Shown here in pieces: positions 50,559 to 57,783 of a stretch of DNA of 64,000 nt; position 1 is the stretch's first letter, and every line of letters begins with the position of its first letter. The DNA comes from JAAXHV01 sp965207165 (lineage in GTDB: Bacteria > Pseudomonadota > Gammaproteobacteria > Eutrophobiales > Eutrophobiaceae), in NCBI GenBank assembly GCA_965207165.1, contig OZ242265.1, positions 3,906,001-3,970,000 of the forward strand, given 5' to 3'. Below the pieces are notes generated by a model. The model was not told the origin of the DNA and did not search any database. It was given only the letters and a program-made list of their open reading frames with translations. The position numbers and the translations under genes were made by a program.

Positions 50559-51854
50559 ATGACCAGACCAGTCTGCCGGTATTTTTTGTCCTTGCTTGTT
50601 TTCGGCATTGTTCCATCCGTCTCTGCGGCCGGTGAGCCGGCGGATGTGCATCGGCCTGACTCTGCTGTTGCCAGGCAGGCGCCCTCCGATCCTGGGTTGT
50701 CCCGGTCCATCGCTGCGTATGAAAAACAGATTGCCGAACTGGAGGTTGCCGAAGGACCCCATGCAGCCGAGCTCGTCGAGGCCCGCTCCAGCCTGGGGAT
50801 GCTGTACCAGCAGGGCGGGGACCACGGCCGGGCGATTGCAGTTTTGCGGGACGCCATGCAGTCGGTGCGCGTCAACGAAGGGCTGCACAGCATGAGCCAG
50901 GTCGCCTTACTGGAGGCCATCATCGACAGCCAGGTCGCCCTGGGCGCCCGGGACGAACTGCGCCGCAACTACGAATACCTGTTCTGGCTGTACCAGCGCA
51001 ACTACGGCGAGCGTAACGCCGGCCTGGTGCCGGTAATAAAGAGAGTGGGCCAGTGGTACTTCGACCTCTACAACTTCAGCCCCCCGAACACCACGGTGGA
51101 ACCCCTGATCGCGGCGGACGACCTGTATACCAAAGCCCTGAAAATCCTCCCGGAGGATGCGCCGCCCCGGGACCGGGCAGACATCTTATATAAGGTAGCC
51201 GTCATCAACCACCATGTCGCCGAGGACGTGCTGGACCCGATGCTCTCGCACGTGGAGATACGGGAAGCCATGCTCCCGCACGGAAGAAGCACCCCCTACG
51301 TCAACGAGGCGGCCGTGCGGGATTACTACGCCTACCAGAGCTTCTACAAGGGCAAGCGCTCGCTGCAACGCATCGTCAAGACGTACGAAGCAACCCTGCC
51401 CGACGGCATCATGGACTACGCCCGGGCGCTGGTGTTCATGGGCGACTGGCTCACCGTGCAGCGCCGGGTGCTGGAAGGCGCCCGCAAGTACCGGCAGGCC
51501 TGGGCCGCCCTGGCCGAACACGGCGCCGGCCCGGCGCAGGTGGAGGAACTGTTCGGCACGCCGCAGCCCATAGAGCAACTCCCCGTACCCGGCGAAGAGG
51601 AAATACAGGCAGGCGAGGACAACTACTACGCGGATGCGCTGCTGGACGTACCCAAGTCAGGCTGGCCCCGCAACATCCGGATACAGGCGATCCACCCGGC
51701 CGGTGAAACCACCCTTGTTCGCCGCGCCGAACGCGGCATCGCCGCCACCCGCTACCGCCCCGCCTACCGCGACGGCCAACCCGTCGCCACCACCGACGTC
51801 CCCCTGCGCTTCGTCTTCAAGCACAAGGAGCAGCCCGGCTGGCTGCATTTCTGA
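50559..51854 (+). CDS. Exported TPR-like protein with TonB-like C-terminus
   Basis: 431 residues from ATG 50559. Signal peptide YFLSLLVFGIVPSVSAAGEP. Residues ~45-150 resemble TPR helices (AAELVEARSSLGMLYQQGGDHGRAIAVLRDAM). Residues ~350-431 read SGWPRNIRIQAIHPAGETTL, RRAERGIAATRYRPAYRDGQPV and DVPLRFVFKH, similar to the C-terminal beta domain of TonB-type proteins. A periplasmic scaffold is likely; the precise job is unknown. Its TGA stop touches a REP-like unit. Confidence 0.75.
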   Translation: MTRPVCRYFLSLLVFGIVPSVSAAGEPADVHRPDSAVARQAPSDPGLSRSIAAYEKQIAELEVAEGPHAAELVEARSSLGMLYQQGGDHGRAIAVLRDAMQSVRVNEGLHSMSQVALLEAIIDSQVALGARDELRRNYEYLFWLYQRNYGERNAGLVPVIKRVGQWYFDLYNFSPPNTTVEPLIAADDLYTKALKILPEDAPPRDRADILYKVAVINHHVAEDVLDPMLSHVEIREAMLPHGRSTPYVNEAAVRDYYAYQSFYKGKRSLQRIVKTYEATLPDGIMDYARALVFMGDWLTVQRRVLEGARKYRQAWAALAEHGAGPAQVEELFGTPQPIEQLPVPGEEEIQAGEDNYYADALLDVPKSGWPRNIRIQAIHPAGETTLVRRAERGIAATRYRPAYRDGQPVATTDVPLRFVFKHKEQPGWLHF

Positions 51855-51995
51855 ATTTGGGACACCCATGAATTAACGAAAACTATAAATTTGGGACACC
51901 CATAAATTGATTTTGCGGGTGTCCTGATTTAGCCGGACGCAATTTGGGACACCCATAAATTAACAAATATTCCAAATTCATGGGTGTCCCAAATT
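51854..51995. repeat. REP-like cluster between the TPR gene and the PD-(D/E)XK gene
   Basis: Plus 51854, plus 51888, a diverged minus remnant (GGGTGTCCTGATTT at 51917), plus 51941, minus 51975. Convergent gap. Confidence 0.92.
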
Positions 51996-52001
51996 AGCCA
52001 A

Positions 52002-52535
52002 TCACCCAAACACCCTGGGCCTGAAGTCCGCATCATTAATAATACTGGCGCTGTTACCGGTGGCCCGGATCACGAACAGGCCCTGTCGCTCGGCATGCAC
52101 CACCACAGAAGCGTCCGTCTTCAGGTATGCCACGGCGCCGTAAATCTTTTTCCCCTGGTAGCCCGGCGCGTACACCGTGAATTTGCCCAGCTTTTCAAGA
52201 AACTGCGCCACGTCTTCGGCGCGCAACGTGGTCTTTACTTCCACGACCACCACTTCCTCGCCGTTCTCGGCCAGGATGTCAAACTCGTAATGCTCGCCGT
52301 TACGCCGGCCCCGCATGCGGGTATGCGTGTACCGTACCGTTATCCCTCGGGCTTGCAACAGCGGGACCAGGTCGCCTTCCACCAGGCTTTCCATCAGGGC
52401 GCCCCACTGGCTGGTGAATAACCCCTCCAGTTTTTTCATCCGCCGGTCGGCTTTCTTCTGTGACTTCGACACCTCGCGCAGGATAGCCCAGATTTCTTCA
52501 GGGGTGGCGGGTTGTTGATGTGATTGGTTTTCCAT
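52002..52535 (-). CDS. PD-(D/E)XK nuclease-like protein (DUF3782-type)
   Basis: 177 residues. The N-terminus PEEIWAILREVSKSQKKADRRMKKLEGLF is helical and probably coiled-coil. The second half has YEFDILAENGEEVVVVEVKTTL, which fits the D...ExK nuclease core, then DVAQFLEKLGKF. Related proteins occur widely in repeat-rich genomes; activity and target are unproven. Confidence 0.7.
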   Translation of the reverse strand: MENQSHQQPATPEEIWAILREVSKSQKKADRRMKKLEGLFTSQWGALMESLVEGDLVPLLQARGITVRYTHTRMRGRRNGEHYEFDILAENGEEVVVVEVKTTLRAEDVAQFLEKLGKFTVYAPGYQGKKIYGAVAYLKTDASVVVHAERQGLFVIRATGNSASIINDADFRPRVFG

Positions 52536-52654
52536 AATGACATCCTCCTTTTCAGTTCAGCCGATGATTAGAAATAACAGGATCCCAGTATAGAGCAAAT
52601 CCACTACTACGTTATACCGGCCTCACCCGCTCATCACACCGGGCTTGACCCGGC
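52536..52654. other. Noncoding gap before the parD-like region
   Basis: Contains the dcd-independent motif CACACCGGGCTTGACCCGGCAATTCATGGG, whose right part is also seen at 9419 and 60700 next to REP-like units. No gene seen. Confidence 0.5.
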
Positions 52655-52748
52655 AATTCATGGGTGTCCCAAATTAGCTGGCCCGGGGCACGCAATTTGG
52701 GACACCCATAAATTAACAAATGTTCTAAATTCATGGGTGTCCCAAATT
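52655..52748. repeat. REP-like cluster upstream of the ParDE-like pair
   Basis: Minus 52655, then plus 52694 and minus 52728 as a 55-bp pair. Confidence 0.92.
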
Positions 52749-52829
52749 AGCCAGTTACCTGGAAGAAAATAATTGGAAAATTAAGCTGTCAGCTAATACA
52801 CTGTTCACTGTGTAATTGAGAGTTGAACT

Positions 52830-53030
52830 GTGGCTGCAAATCTAAAAGAAACACTGTACACCCTGGCCGATCAACTGCCCGACGGTGCAACCTGGGATGA
52901 TGTAATGGAAGAAGTCCGTTTTCGCCGCGCCATAGAAATTGGTGCGCGGGCGGCCGATCAAGGCGAATTCGCTACCAAGGAAGAAATCCAGGCAGCATTT
53001 GCGCGTTGGGGTGTGGATATTGCAGGTTAA
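52830..53030 (+). CDS. Antitoxin of a ParDE/RelBE-like pair
   Basis: 66 residues starting at GTG 52830. LKETLYTLADQLPDGATWDDVMEEVRFRRAIEIG is the usual start of a family of short antitoxins found before ParE-type toxins. EFATKEEIQAAFARWGVD ends the protein. It overlaps the toxin gene by about 11 bp. No separate DNA-binding motif is clear. Confidence 0.82.
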   Translation: MAANLKETLYTLADQLPDGATWDDVMEEVRFRRAIEIGARAADQGEFATKEEIQAAFARWGVDIAG

Positions 53031-53313
53031 GTGGACTCGCCCCGCCTTAGCAGACCTGATTGAAGCGCAAGCTTACATAACCCGGGAAAATCCGCAGGCT
53101 GCCGGAGTCATTGCGCGTCGGATATGGGACGCAAGTCAGACCTTGGCTGACAATCCACGCATTGGTCGTATGGGACACGTTCCTGGCACACGGGAGCGGG
53201 TTGTGACAAGAACACCTTACCTGATTGTGTACCGGATTCGTGAAAAGCGTGTTGAAATCCTGCATGTTTATCACGGAAAGCGAAACTGGCAGGCCCAGTC
53301 TGAGGGACCGTAA
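53020..53313 (+). CDS. ParE/RelE-type toxin
   Basis: 97 residues from TTG 53020 (GTG 53011 is also possible; no ATG fits). VKWTRPALADLIEAQAYITREN, ADNPRIGRMGHVPGTRERVV, TPYLIVYRIREKRVEILHVYHGKRNW is a complete ParE family sequence. ParE proteins poison DNA gyrase, RelE-like relatives cut mRNA. It is downstream of and overlapping its antitoxin. TAA stop at 53311-53313 overlaps a REP-like unit. Confidence 0.88.
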   Translation: MQVKWTRPALADLIEAQAYITRENPQAAGVIARRIWDASQTLADNPRIGRMGHVPGTRERVVTRTPYLIVYRIREKRVEILHVYHGKRNWQAQSEGP

Positions 53314-53471
53314 TTTGGGACACCCATGAATTAAGGAAATCTATAAATTTGGGACACCCATAAATTAACAAATGTTCTAAATTCATGGGTGTCCCAAATT
53401 AGCATCCCAAATTAGCAGCAATTCATGGGTGTCCCAAATTAGCCGCCGGTAATTTATGGCTGTCCTGAATT
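53312..53471. repeat. REP-like array after the ParE-like gene
   Basis: Plus 53312, plus 53346, minus 53380 (34-bp steps), a stub CCCAAATTAGC, minus 53420, and a diverged unit at 53451 (GGCTGTCCTGAATT). Confidence 0.92.
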
Positions 53472-53567
53472 ACTCCCAGTCCTGAATTAATCCCATGTGA
53501 GTTTTACCACAAATCGACGCAGGTTCGCCGTTGCGCAGTACGGGGACGGGATACAATCACTGGGCAT

Positions 53568-53597
53568 AAAAAAACCCGCCCCCCGAAAGGGACGGGT
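53568..53597 (-). terminator. Intrinsic terminator, minus strand
   Basis: On the minus strand a stem ACCCGTCCC / GGGGCGGGT (one mismatch) with a CTTTCGG-type loop is followed by seven T residues. It could end the higBA transcript that begins at 54418. On the plus strand the T-run is poor. Confidence 0.75.
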
Positions 53598-53604
53598 CGT
53601 TTCT

Positions 53605-53706
53605 GCCCGGGTGGTGAAATCGGTAAACACAGGGGGCTGTCATCCCCCCGGCCTCTGTAGTCACAAGCTACACGCCTTACGGGTTCGAGGCCCGTCCCGG
53701 GCACCA
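53605..53706 (+). tRNA. Long-variable-arm tRNA, anticodon GUC, isotype undetermined
   Basis: Acceptor GCCCGGG/CCCGGGC (53605-53611, 53696-53702), discriminator A and encoded CCA (53704-53706). D arm GTG/CAC with an 11-nt loop containing GG. Anticodon stem GGGGG/CCCCC with 7-nt loop CTGTCAT, so positions 34-36 read GTC. T arm ACGGG/CCCGT with loop TTCGAGG. Between lie 30 nt, a variable arm with GGC/GCC and TGTAG/CTACA stems. This is a class II (Leu/Ser/Tyr-like) body carrying an Asp anticodon. Function is uncertain; it could be a pseudo-tRNA. Confidence 0.7.
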
Positions 53707-53769
53707 AAGGTGACGCCAGTATCCTACAGGGATGGGGGGCTGTCAAAGAGTTTTGGGCAATGGCTACAT

Positions 53770-53815
53770 AATTCATGGGTGTCCCAAATTAGCTTTCCCA
53801 AATTAGCTTTAAATC
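53770..53815. repeat. Single REP-like unit with duplicated stub
   Basis: Minus unit 53770-53790, followed by AGCTTTCCCAAATTAGCTTT, in which the 8-bp end CCCAAATT plus flank is repeated. Confidence 0.88.
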
Positions 53816-53822
53816 AAACGGC

Positions 53823-54095
53823 TCACTCAAAACTTATCCTGAGCCGTGTACCGGTGGCTTCAGCTATCTTCTGTAGGGTCTTGGTAGAGGGGTGGACTCG
53901 TCCCCCTTCCAGTCGCGCAATGACGGATTGCGTTGTTTTCATGCGTGCGGCGAGCTGTGTTTGTGTAAGCCCGGCGTTGATTCGGGTTTCAACCAGCATA
54001 CGGGCCAGCTCAAACTCCGGCCCAAGTTCGTTATATACATCCTGATAGCCGGGGTCTTTGCGCCATTTTTTGTGCAGACTACTTACCTTGATCAT
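53823..54095 (-). CDS. higA: HigA-type antitoxin
   Basis: 90 residues. A helix-turn-helix of Xre type is clear: INAGLTQTQLAARMKTTQSVIARLEGG, preceded by ELGPEFELARMLVETR and followed by PSTKTLQKIAEATGTRLRISF. It follows the toxin gene, overlapping it by 4 bp (ATGA), the standard higBA order. It likely represses its own operon. Confidence 0.92.
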   Translation of the reverse strand: MIKVSSLHKKWRKDPGYQDVYNELGPEFELARMLVETRINAGLTQTQLAARMKTTQSVIARLEGGRVHPSTKTLQKIAEATGTRLRISFE

Positions 54096-54418
54096 TTCAA
54101 TACATCTCTGGCACGTTGCAGAGCCAAGTCTATTTCCCTGCGTGGCGTTTTTCTCGTCTTTTTGATAAAGGCCCGGACCACGATGACACGTTTATCCTTG
54201 CCGGTAACACATATTGCTCGCGCTATCCTGTTTCTTTCCCCCATGCGCATTTCCCACAGCGGACCGCCAAGCTGTCTGATATGCGGTCTACCAACATATC
54301 CCGGGCCGGCAATCTCGACCAACTCACATATACGCACAAACCGTGCGCGTATATCTGCAGGTAGCTTTTCCAACTCCTTGGTTACAGTCTCGTTCAGAGC
54401 TTCTACAGTCCATTCCAT
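54092..54418 (-). CDS. higB: HigB-type toxin (RelE/phage Gp49 family)
   Basis: 108 residues. ELEKLPADIRARFVRICELVE, HIRQLGGPLWEMRMGERNRIARAICVT, KRVIVVRAFIKKTRKTPRREIDLALQRA is complete and matches the Gp49/HigB family of ribosome-dependent mRNA interferases. No frameshift. Transcribed on the minus strand ahead of its antitoxin. Confidence 0.92.
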   Translation of the reverse strand: MEWTVEALNETVTKELEKLPADIRARFVRICELVEIAGPGYVGRPHIRQLGGPLWEMRMGERNRIARAICVTGKDKRVIVVRAFIKKTRKTPRREIDLALQRARDVLK

Positions 54419-54541
54419 GAATAGAACGTAATATAGCAGATATGATATATTTTCTCAAAAGGAATCCACCGCCTTTCCCTCGCTTTCGCCGGTGCGGGTT
54501 CTGCGCAAGCATGCCCCTGCATATTGTAAGCAGGGGCACGC

Positions 54542-54596
54542 AATTTGGGACACCCATAAATTAACAAATGTTGTCAATTCATGGGTGTCCCAAATT
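54542..54596. repeat. REP-like pair upstream of the second M10 gene
   Basis: Plus 54542, minus 54576, 34 bp apart. Confidence 0.93.
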
Positions 54597-54800
54597 AGCG
54601 TTCATTTTCAAGGGTGCTTTCCAACGTTCTGAACTCATCATGCAGATTTTTTTTACCTCTTGGGGGACAACTCGTCCGGTCTCATCAAGATACTGGAGAT
54701 GGAATATCAATCCCTCTGTATCTCTATGCCAAAACAATTCATGACTTAATTCTATACGATTATAATCCGTGTACTCAGGGGCGTATGTCGACAGAATCGC
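54579..54800 (-). pseudogene. Coding-like remnant ending in a REP-like unit
   Basis: An open minus-strand frame without ATG near its 5' end reads ILSTYAPEYTDYNRIELSHE, then LFWHRDTEGLIFHLQYLDE, TGRVVPQEVKKICMMSSERW, and stops as NLGHP-TGA inside the repeat. Codon use looks coding, but an in-frame TAG lies just upstream (near 54812). A short related piece (LSAYALE then stop) lies in the same place before the M10 gene at 6447. I recognise no family. Confidence 0.4.
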
Positions 54801-54822
54801 CCTGAAAGAAGAAAACTAGAAC

Positions 54823-57678
54823 GTGGCAACTATTACAGAAAACCAAGGCGACGCCAGCGCAGATACCGGAACCCGGTACACGCTGGCTGTCGGTAACACT
54901 TTCCAGGGAACGCTTTTCAATGTCTCAGACGTCGATTGGATACGTGTGGAACTGGACGCCGACACGAATTACGATATCGTTCTCAATGGAGAAATCCCGT
55001 TAGAATTCGATATCTTCGATTCTGCAGGGACTTACGTCGTATCCGGGTATCAACGCAATGCCGGCACAATGCTCACCGGGAACCCGAATTCTACCGGCAC
55101 TTATTTCATTGCTGTAAAAAGCAGTAATGACAACACTGCCGGCGAATACGAGCTTTCACTGGATGAACATCTGATCACGACAGGCAGCTATGATGAGATT
55201 GCGGACTATCTGGTCAATGGCGCCTGGGAGTGGTACGGGGAACCGGGTTTTGCTTTTGATATCGAGCCCGGTGGTGCAATATATGTCAACATCACTGCCT
55301 TGACCCTGGCTGGTCAACAACTGGCCCGTTGGGCCCTCGAGGCCTGGGCCGGCGCCACCGGCATCAGGTTCGAATTTGTCGCCCACGATAGTGCCCATAT
55401 TATTTTCGATGACGATGAAGAGGGAGCTTTTGTCGACTTCACGAGGAGTGGCGGAGCTGTTATTGCTTCCACTGTCAACATTTCAACAGACTGGCTTGAG
55501 CAGTACGCGACTGAAATCGGCAGCTACTCCCAATTTGTCTATTTGCACGAGATCGGCCATGCCCTCGGTCTTGGTCATGCAGGTCCCTACGATGAGGGAG
55601 GCAAGTACGAGGTCGACAATATATTCCTGCTTGACTCCTGGCAGACAACAGTACAGTCGTACTTCACTCAGATAGACAACACACATATCAACGCGAGCTA
55701 TGCCGTTCCCGTCACACCGATGATTGCGGACATCATCGCAATCCAGAGTCTTTATGGCAATCCTGATGATATTAATGCCGGTGATACCGTGTATGGTTAT
55801 CGCTCCAACCTGGACGGCTACCTGGGCCAGGTATTCAAGCTCTTGACCGGCGTGGACGATCCCTTTGCCGGTATCAGTGTGCCCGACCCGTCCGGCAAAC
55901 TTTCACTGGTCGACCTTGATGATGACGGTGATTTCGATATTGTCATCGGTAACCGGGAAGGGACCTTTCATTATTTCGAGAACACCGGATCAACCACAGA
56001 ACCCGATTTCAGACAGCGCACGGATTCGAACAACCCGTTGGCCGGTCTTGATACGGGTCACCAAAGCACACCGGAATTCGCTGATCTCGATGGCGATGGC
56101 GACTACGATCTCATTGCAGGATCTTCCGCAGGCGAAATAAGCTATTTTGAAAATACCGGCACAGTGACTTCACCCGGTTTCACGCATCACACAGTAGCAT
56201 CCAATCCCGTGGATAATGCGGAGGTGGGCGATTACAGTATCCCGGAATTGGCGGATCTCGATGGCGATGGCGATATTGACCTTATCGTTGGAAGCAGGGA
56301 CAGCATCCCGCATTATTTTGAGAACACGGGTACACAAGCCAGTCCCAACTTCACTCACCGCACCGGCGAGGATAATCCTTTTGAAGGTATTAATCCGGGG
56401 GGCGACAGTGGACTCGCATTGACCGATATTGATGGTGACGGTGACCTCGACCTCGTCCTCTGGACCTGGTATGACAATCTTTACTACTTCGAGAACACCG
56501 GGACGGTGAGTGAACCCGTCTTCACAGAGCGCAGCGATGCGGCCAGTCCCCTGCAATTACCTGATGACGAGGGCTTACGGATGCCCGAGTTCATCGATCT
56601 TGATAATGACAACGACCTCGATATTGTGTTCGGAGTTCATGAGGGCGCCATTCAGCACCTCGAAAATACCGGTACGCGCGTTGAGCCCAATTTCGTTTCA
56701 ACAAGCTTCGATCAAGCGGTTGCACTGACATTGAATGACAATGGCGGTAACGACACCCTGGACCTGCGCACAGACCACCAGGACCAGCGGGTCGACCTGA
56801 GTCCGGAAGGAATCTCTGACGTGTACGGCCTGGTCGGCAACCTGGTGATTGCACGGGGTACAGTGATAGAGAATTTCATAGCCGGGTCAGGAAATGATGT
56901 GGTTACCGGCAACACCGCTGGAAATAACCTGGAGGGTCGCATAGGCAACGACATACTGGACGGTCTTGCGGGTGACGACATACTCAACGGCAACGACGGC
57001 GATGACACCCTCAACGGCGGCCCCGGCGCCGACACGCTCGACGGCGGGCCGGGGTCAGATACCGCGTCTTACCAGAATTCCGCTGCCGCTGTCCTGGTGC
57101 GCCTGCATGATGCCAGCGCGGTCAGGAACGGCGATGCTGCGGGGGATACGCTGACCGGTATTGAGCACCTTGTCGGCAGCCGGCACAACGACATCCTGGC
57201 CGGCGACGGTGGCGATAACCGGCTGGAGGGGGGTGACGGCAACGACGACTTGTACGGCGGCCCCGCCGGCGGCGACGACATGATGTATGGGGGGAATGGC
57301 GACGACAGGGTTTTCGGGGGCAGGGGGAACGATACGCTGACCGGCGGTGCAGGGAGTGATATCCTGAAGGGCGGCCCGGGAGACGATATAATTATTGTTG
57401 ATGGTGATGATATAGATATACTGTATGGCGGCCCTGATAAGGACACATTCCGGTTCTTCCCGAGCGACGTGGGGGGTGGTTCAATCAGGGATTTCAGTGA
57501 TGGTGAGGATGTGATTGACCTGACGGAGTTTGCCGGCATCAACTCCATGGCCGATCTTGACATAGTAAGTCACGGGGACAATGTGCGTATAGCGGTGTCC
57601 GGTACTGACTATCTGACCACCATCATCCTGTCGGACTTCGATGTCAATAATCTGGATAATTCGGATTTCCTGTTTTAA
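54823..57678 (+). CDS. M10/RTX metalloprotease paralogue with altered Met-turn
   Basis: 951 residues from GTG 54823, same start context as the 6447 gene. PPC-like N-terminus, catalytic domain with HEIGHALGLGH (His242, Glu243, His246, His252), FG-GAP repeats, RTX repeats and the DNSDFLF tail. Where the other copies have TIMSY or SIMSY this one has TTVQSY, so the Met-turn methionine is Gln278. The zinc ligands are intact. Serralysins need the Met-turn for a well-formed site, so activity may be altered. Upstream 30 bp resemble those of the 6447 gene (GGGCGTATG-GACAG). Confidence 0.9.
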   Translation: MATITENQGDASADTGTRYTLAVGNTFQGTLFNVSDVDWIRVELDADTNYDIVLNGEIPLEFDIFDSAGTYVVSGYQRNAGTMLTGNPNSTGTYFIAVKSSNDNTAGEYELSLDEHLITTGSYDEIADYLVNGAWEWYGEPGFAFDIEPGGAIYVNITALTLAGQQLARWALEAWAGATGIRFEFVAHDSAHIIFDDDEEGAFVDFTRSGGAVIASTVNISTDWLEQYATEIGSYSQFVYLHEIGHALGLGHAGPYDEGGKYEVDNIFLLDSWQTTVQSYFTQIDNTHINASYAVPVTPMIADIIAIQSLYGNPDDINAGDTVYGYRSNLDGYLGQVFKLLTGVDDPFAGISVPDPSGKLSLVDLDDDGDFDIVIGNREGTFHYFENTGSTTEPDFRQRTDSNNPLAGLDTGHQSTPEFADLDGDGDYDLIAGSSAGEISYFENTGTVTSPGFTHHTVASNPVDNAEVGDYSIPELADLDGDGDIDLIVGSRDSIPHYFENTGTQASPNFTHRTGEDNPFEGINPGGDSGLALTDIDGDGDLDLVLWTWYDNLYYFENTGTVSEPVFTERSDAASPLQLPDDEGLRMPEFIDLDNDNDLDIVFGVHEGAIQHLENTGTRVEPNFVSTSFDQAVALTLNDNGGNDTLDLRTDHQDQRVDLSPEGISDVYGLVGNLVIARGTVIENFIAGSGNDVVTGNTAGNNLEGRIGNDILDGLAGDDILNGNDGDDTLNGGPGADTLDGGPGSDTASYQNSAAAVLVRLHDASAVRNGDAAGDTLTGIEHLVGSRHNDILAGDGGDNRLEGGDGNDDLYGGPAGGDDMMYGGNGDDRVFGGRGNDTLTGGAGSDILKGGPGDDIIIVDGDDIDILYGGPDKDTFRFFPSDVGGGSIRDFSDGEDVIDLTEFAGINSMADLDIVSHGDNVRIAVSGTDYLTTIILSDFDVNNLDNSDFLF

Positions 57679-57682
57679 TCGC

Positions 57683-57737
57683 AATTTGGGACACCCATAA
57701 ATTAACAAATGTTATCAATTCATGGGTGTCCCAAATT
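57683..57737. repeat. REP-like pair between tandem M10 genes
   Basis: Plus 57683, minus 57717, beginning 5 bp after the stop codon. Confidence 0.93.
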
Positions 57738-57783
57738 AGCATATACTTGATTGGGGCAATTCCGGATTAGTTCATTCCAGATT

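Noticed and set aside
53605..53706. Selenocysteine tRNA
   Set aside because: The acceptor stem has 7 bp, the anticodon is GUC rather than UCA, and the D-arm has only 3 bp with a Leu-like loop.
53504..53776. 90-codon minus-strand protein over the tRNA
   Set aside because: It is the antisense of the tRNA and terminator region; similar false proteins are common over tRNA genes.
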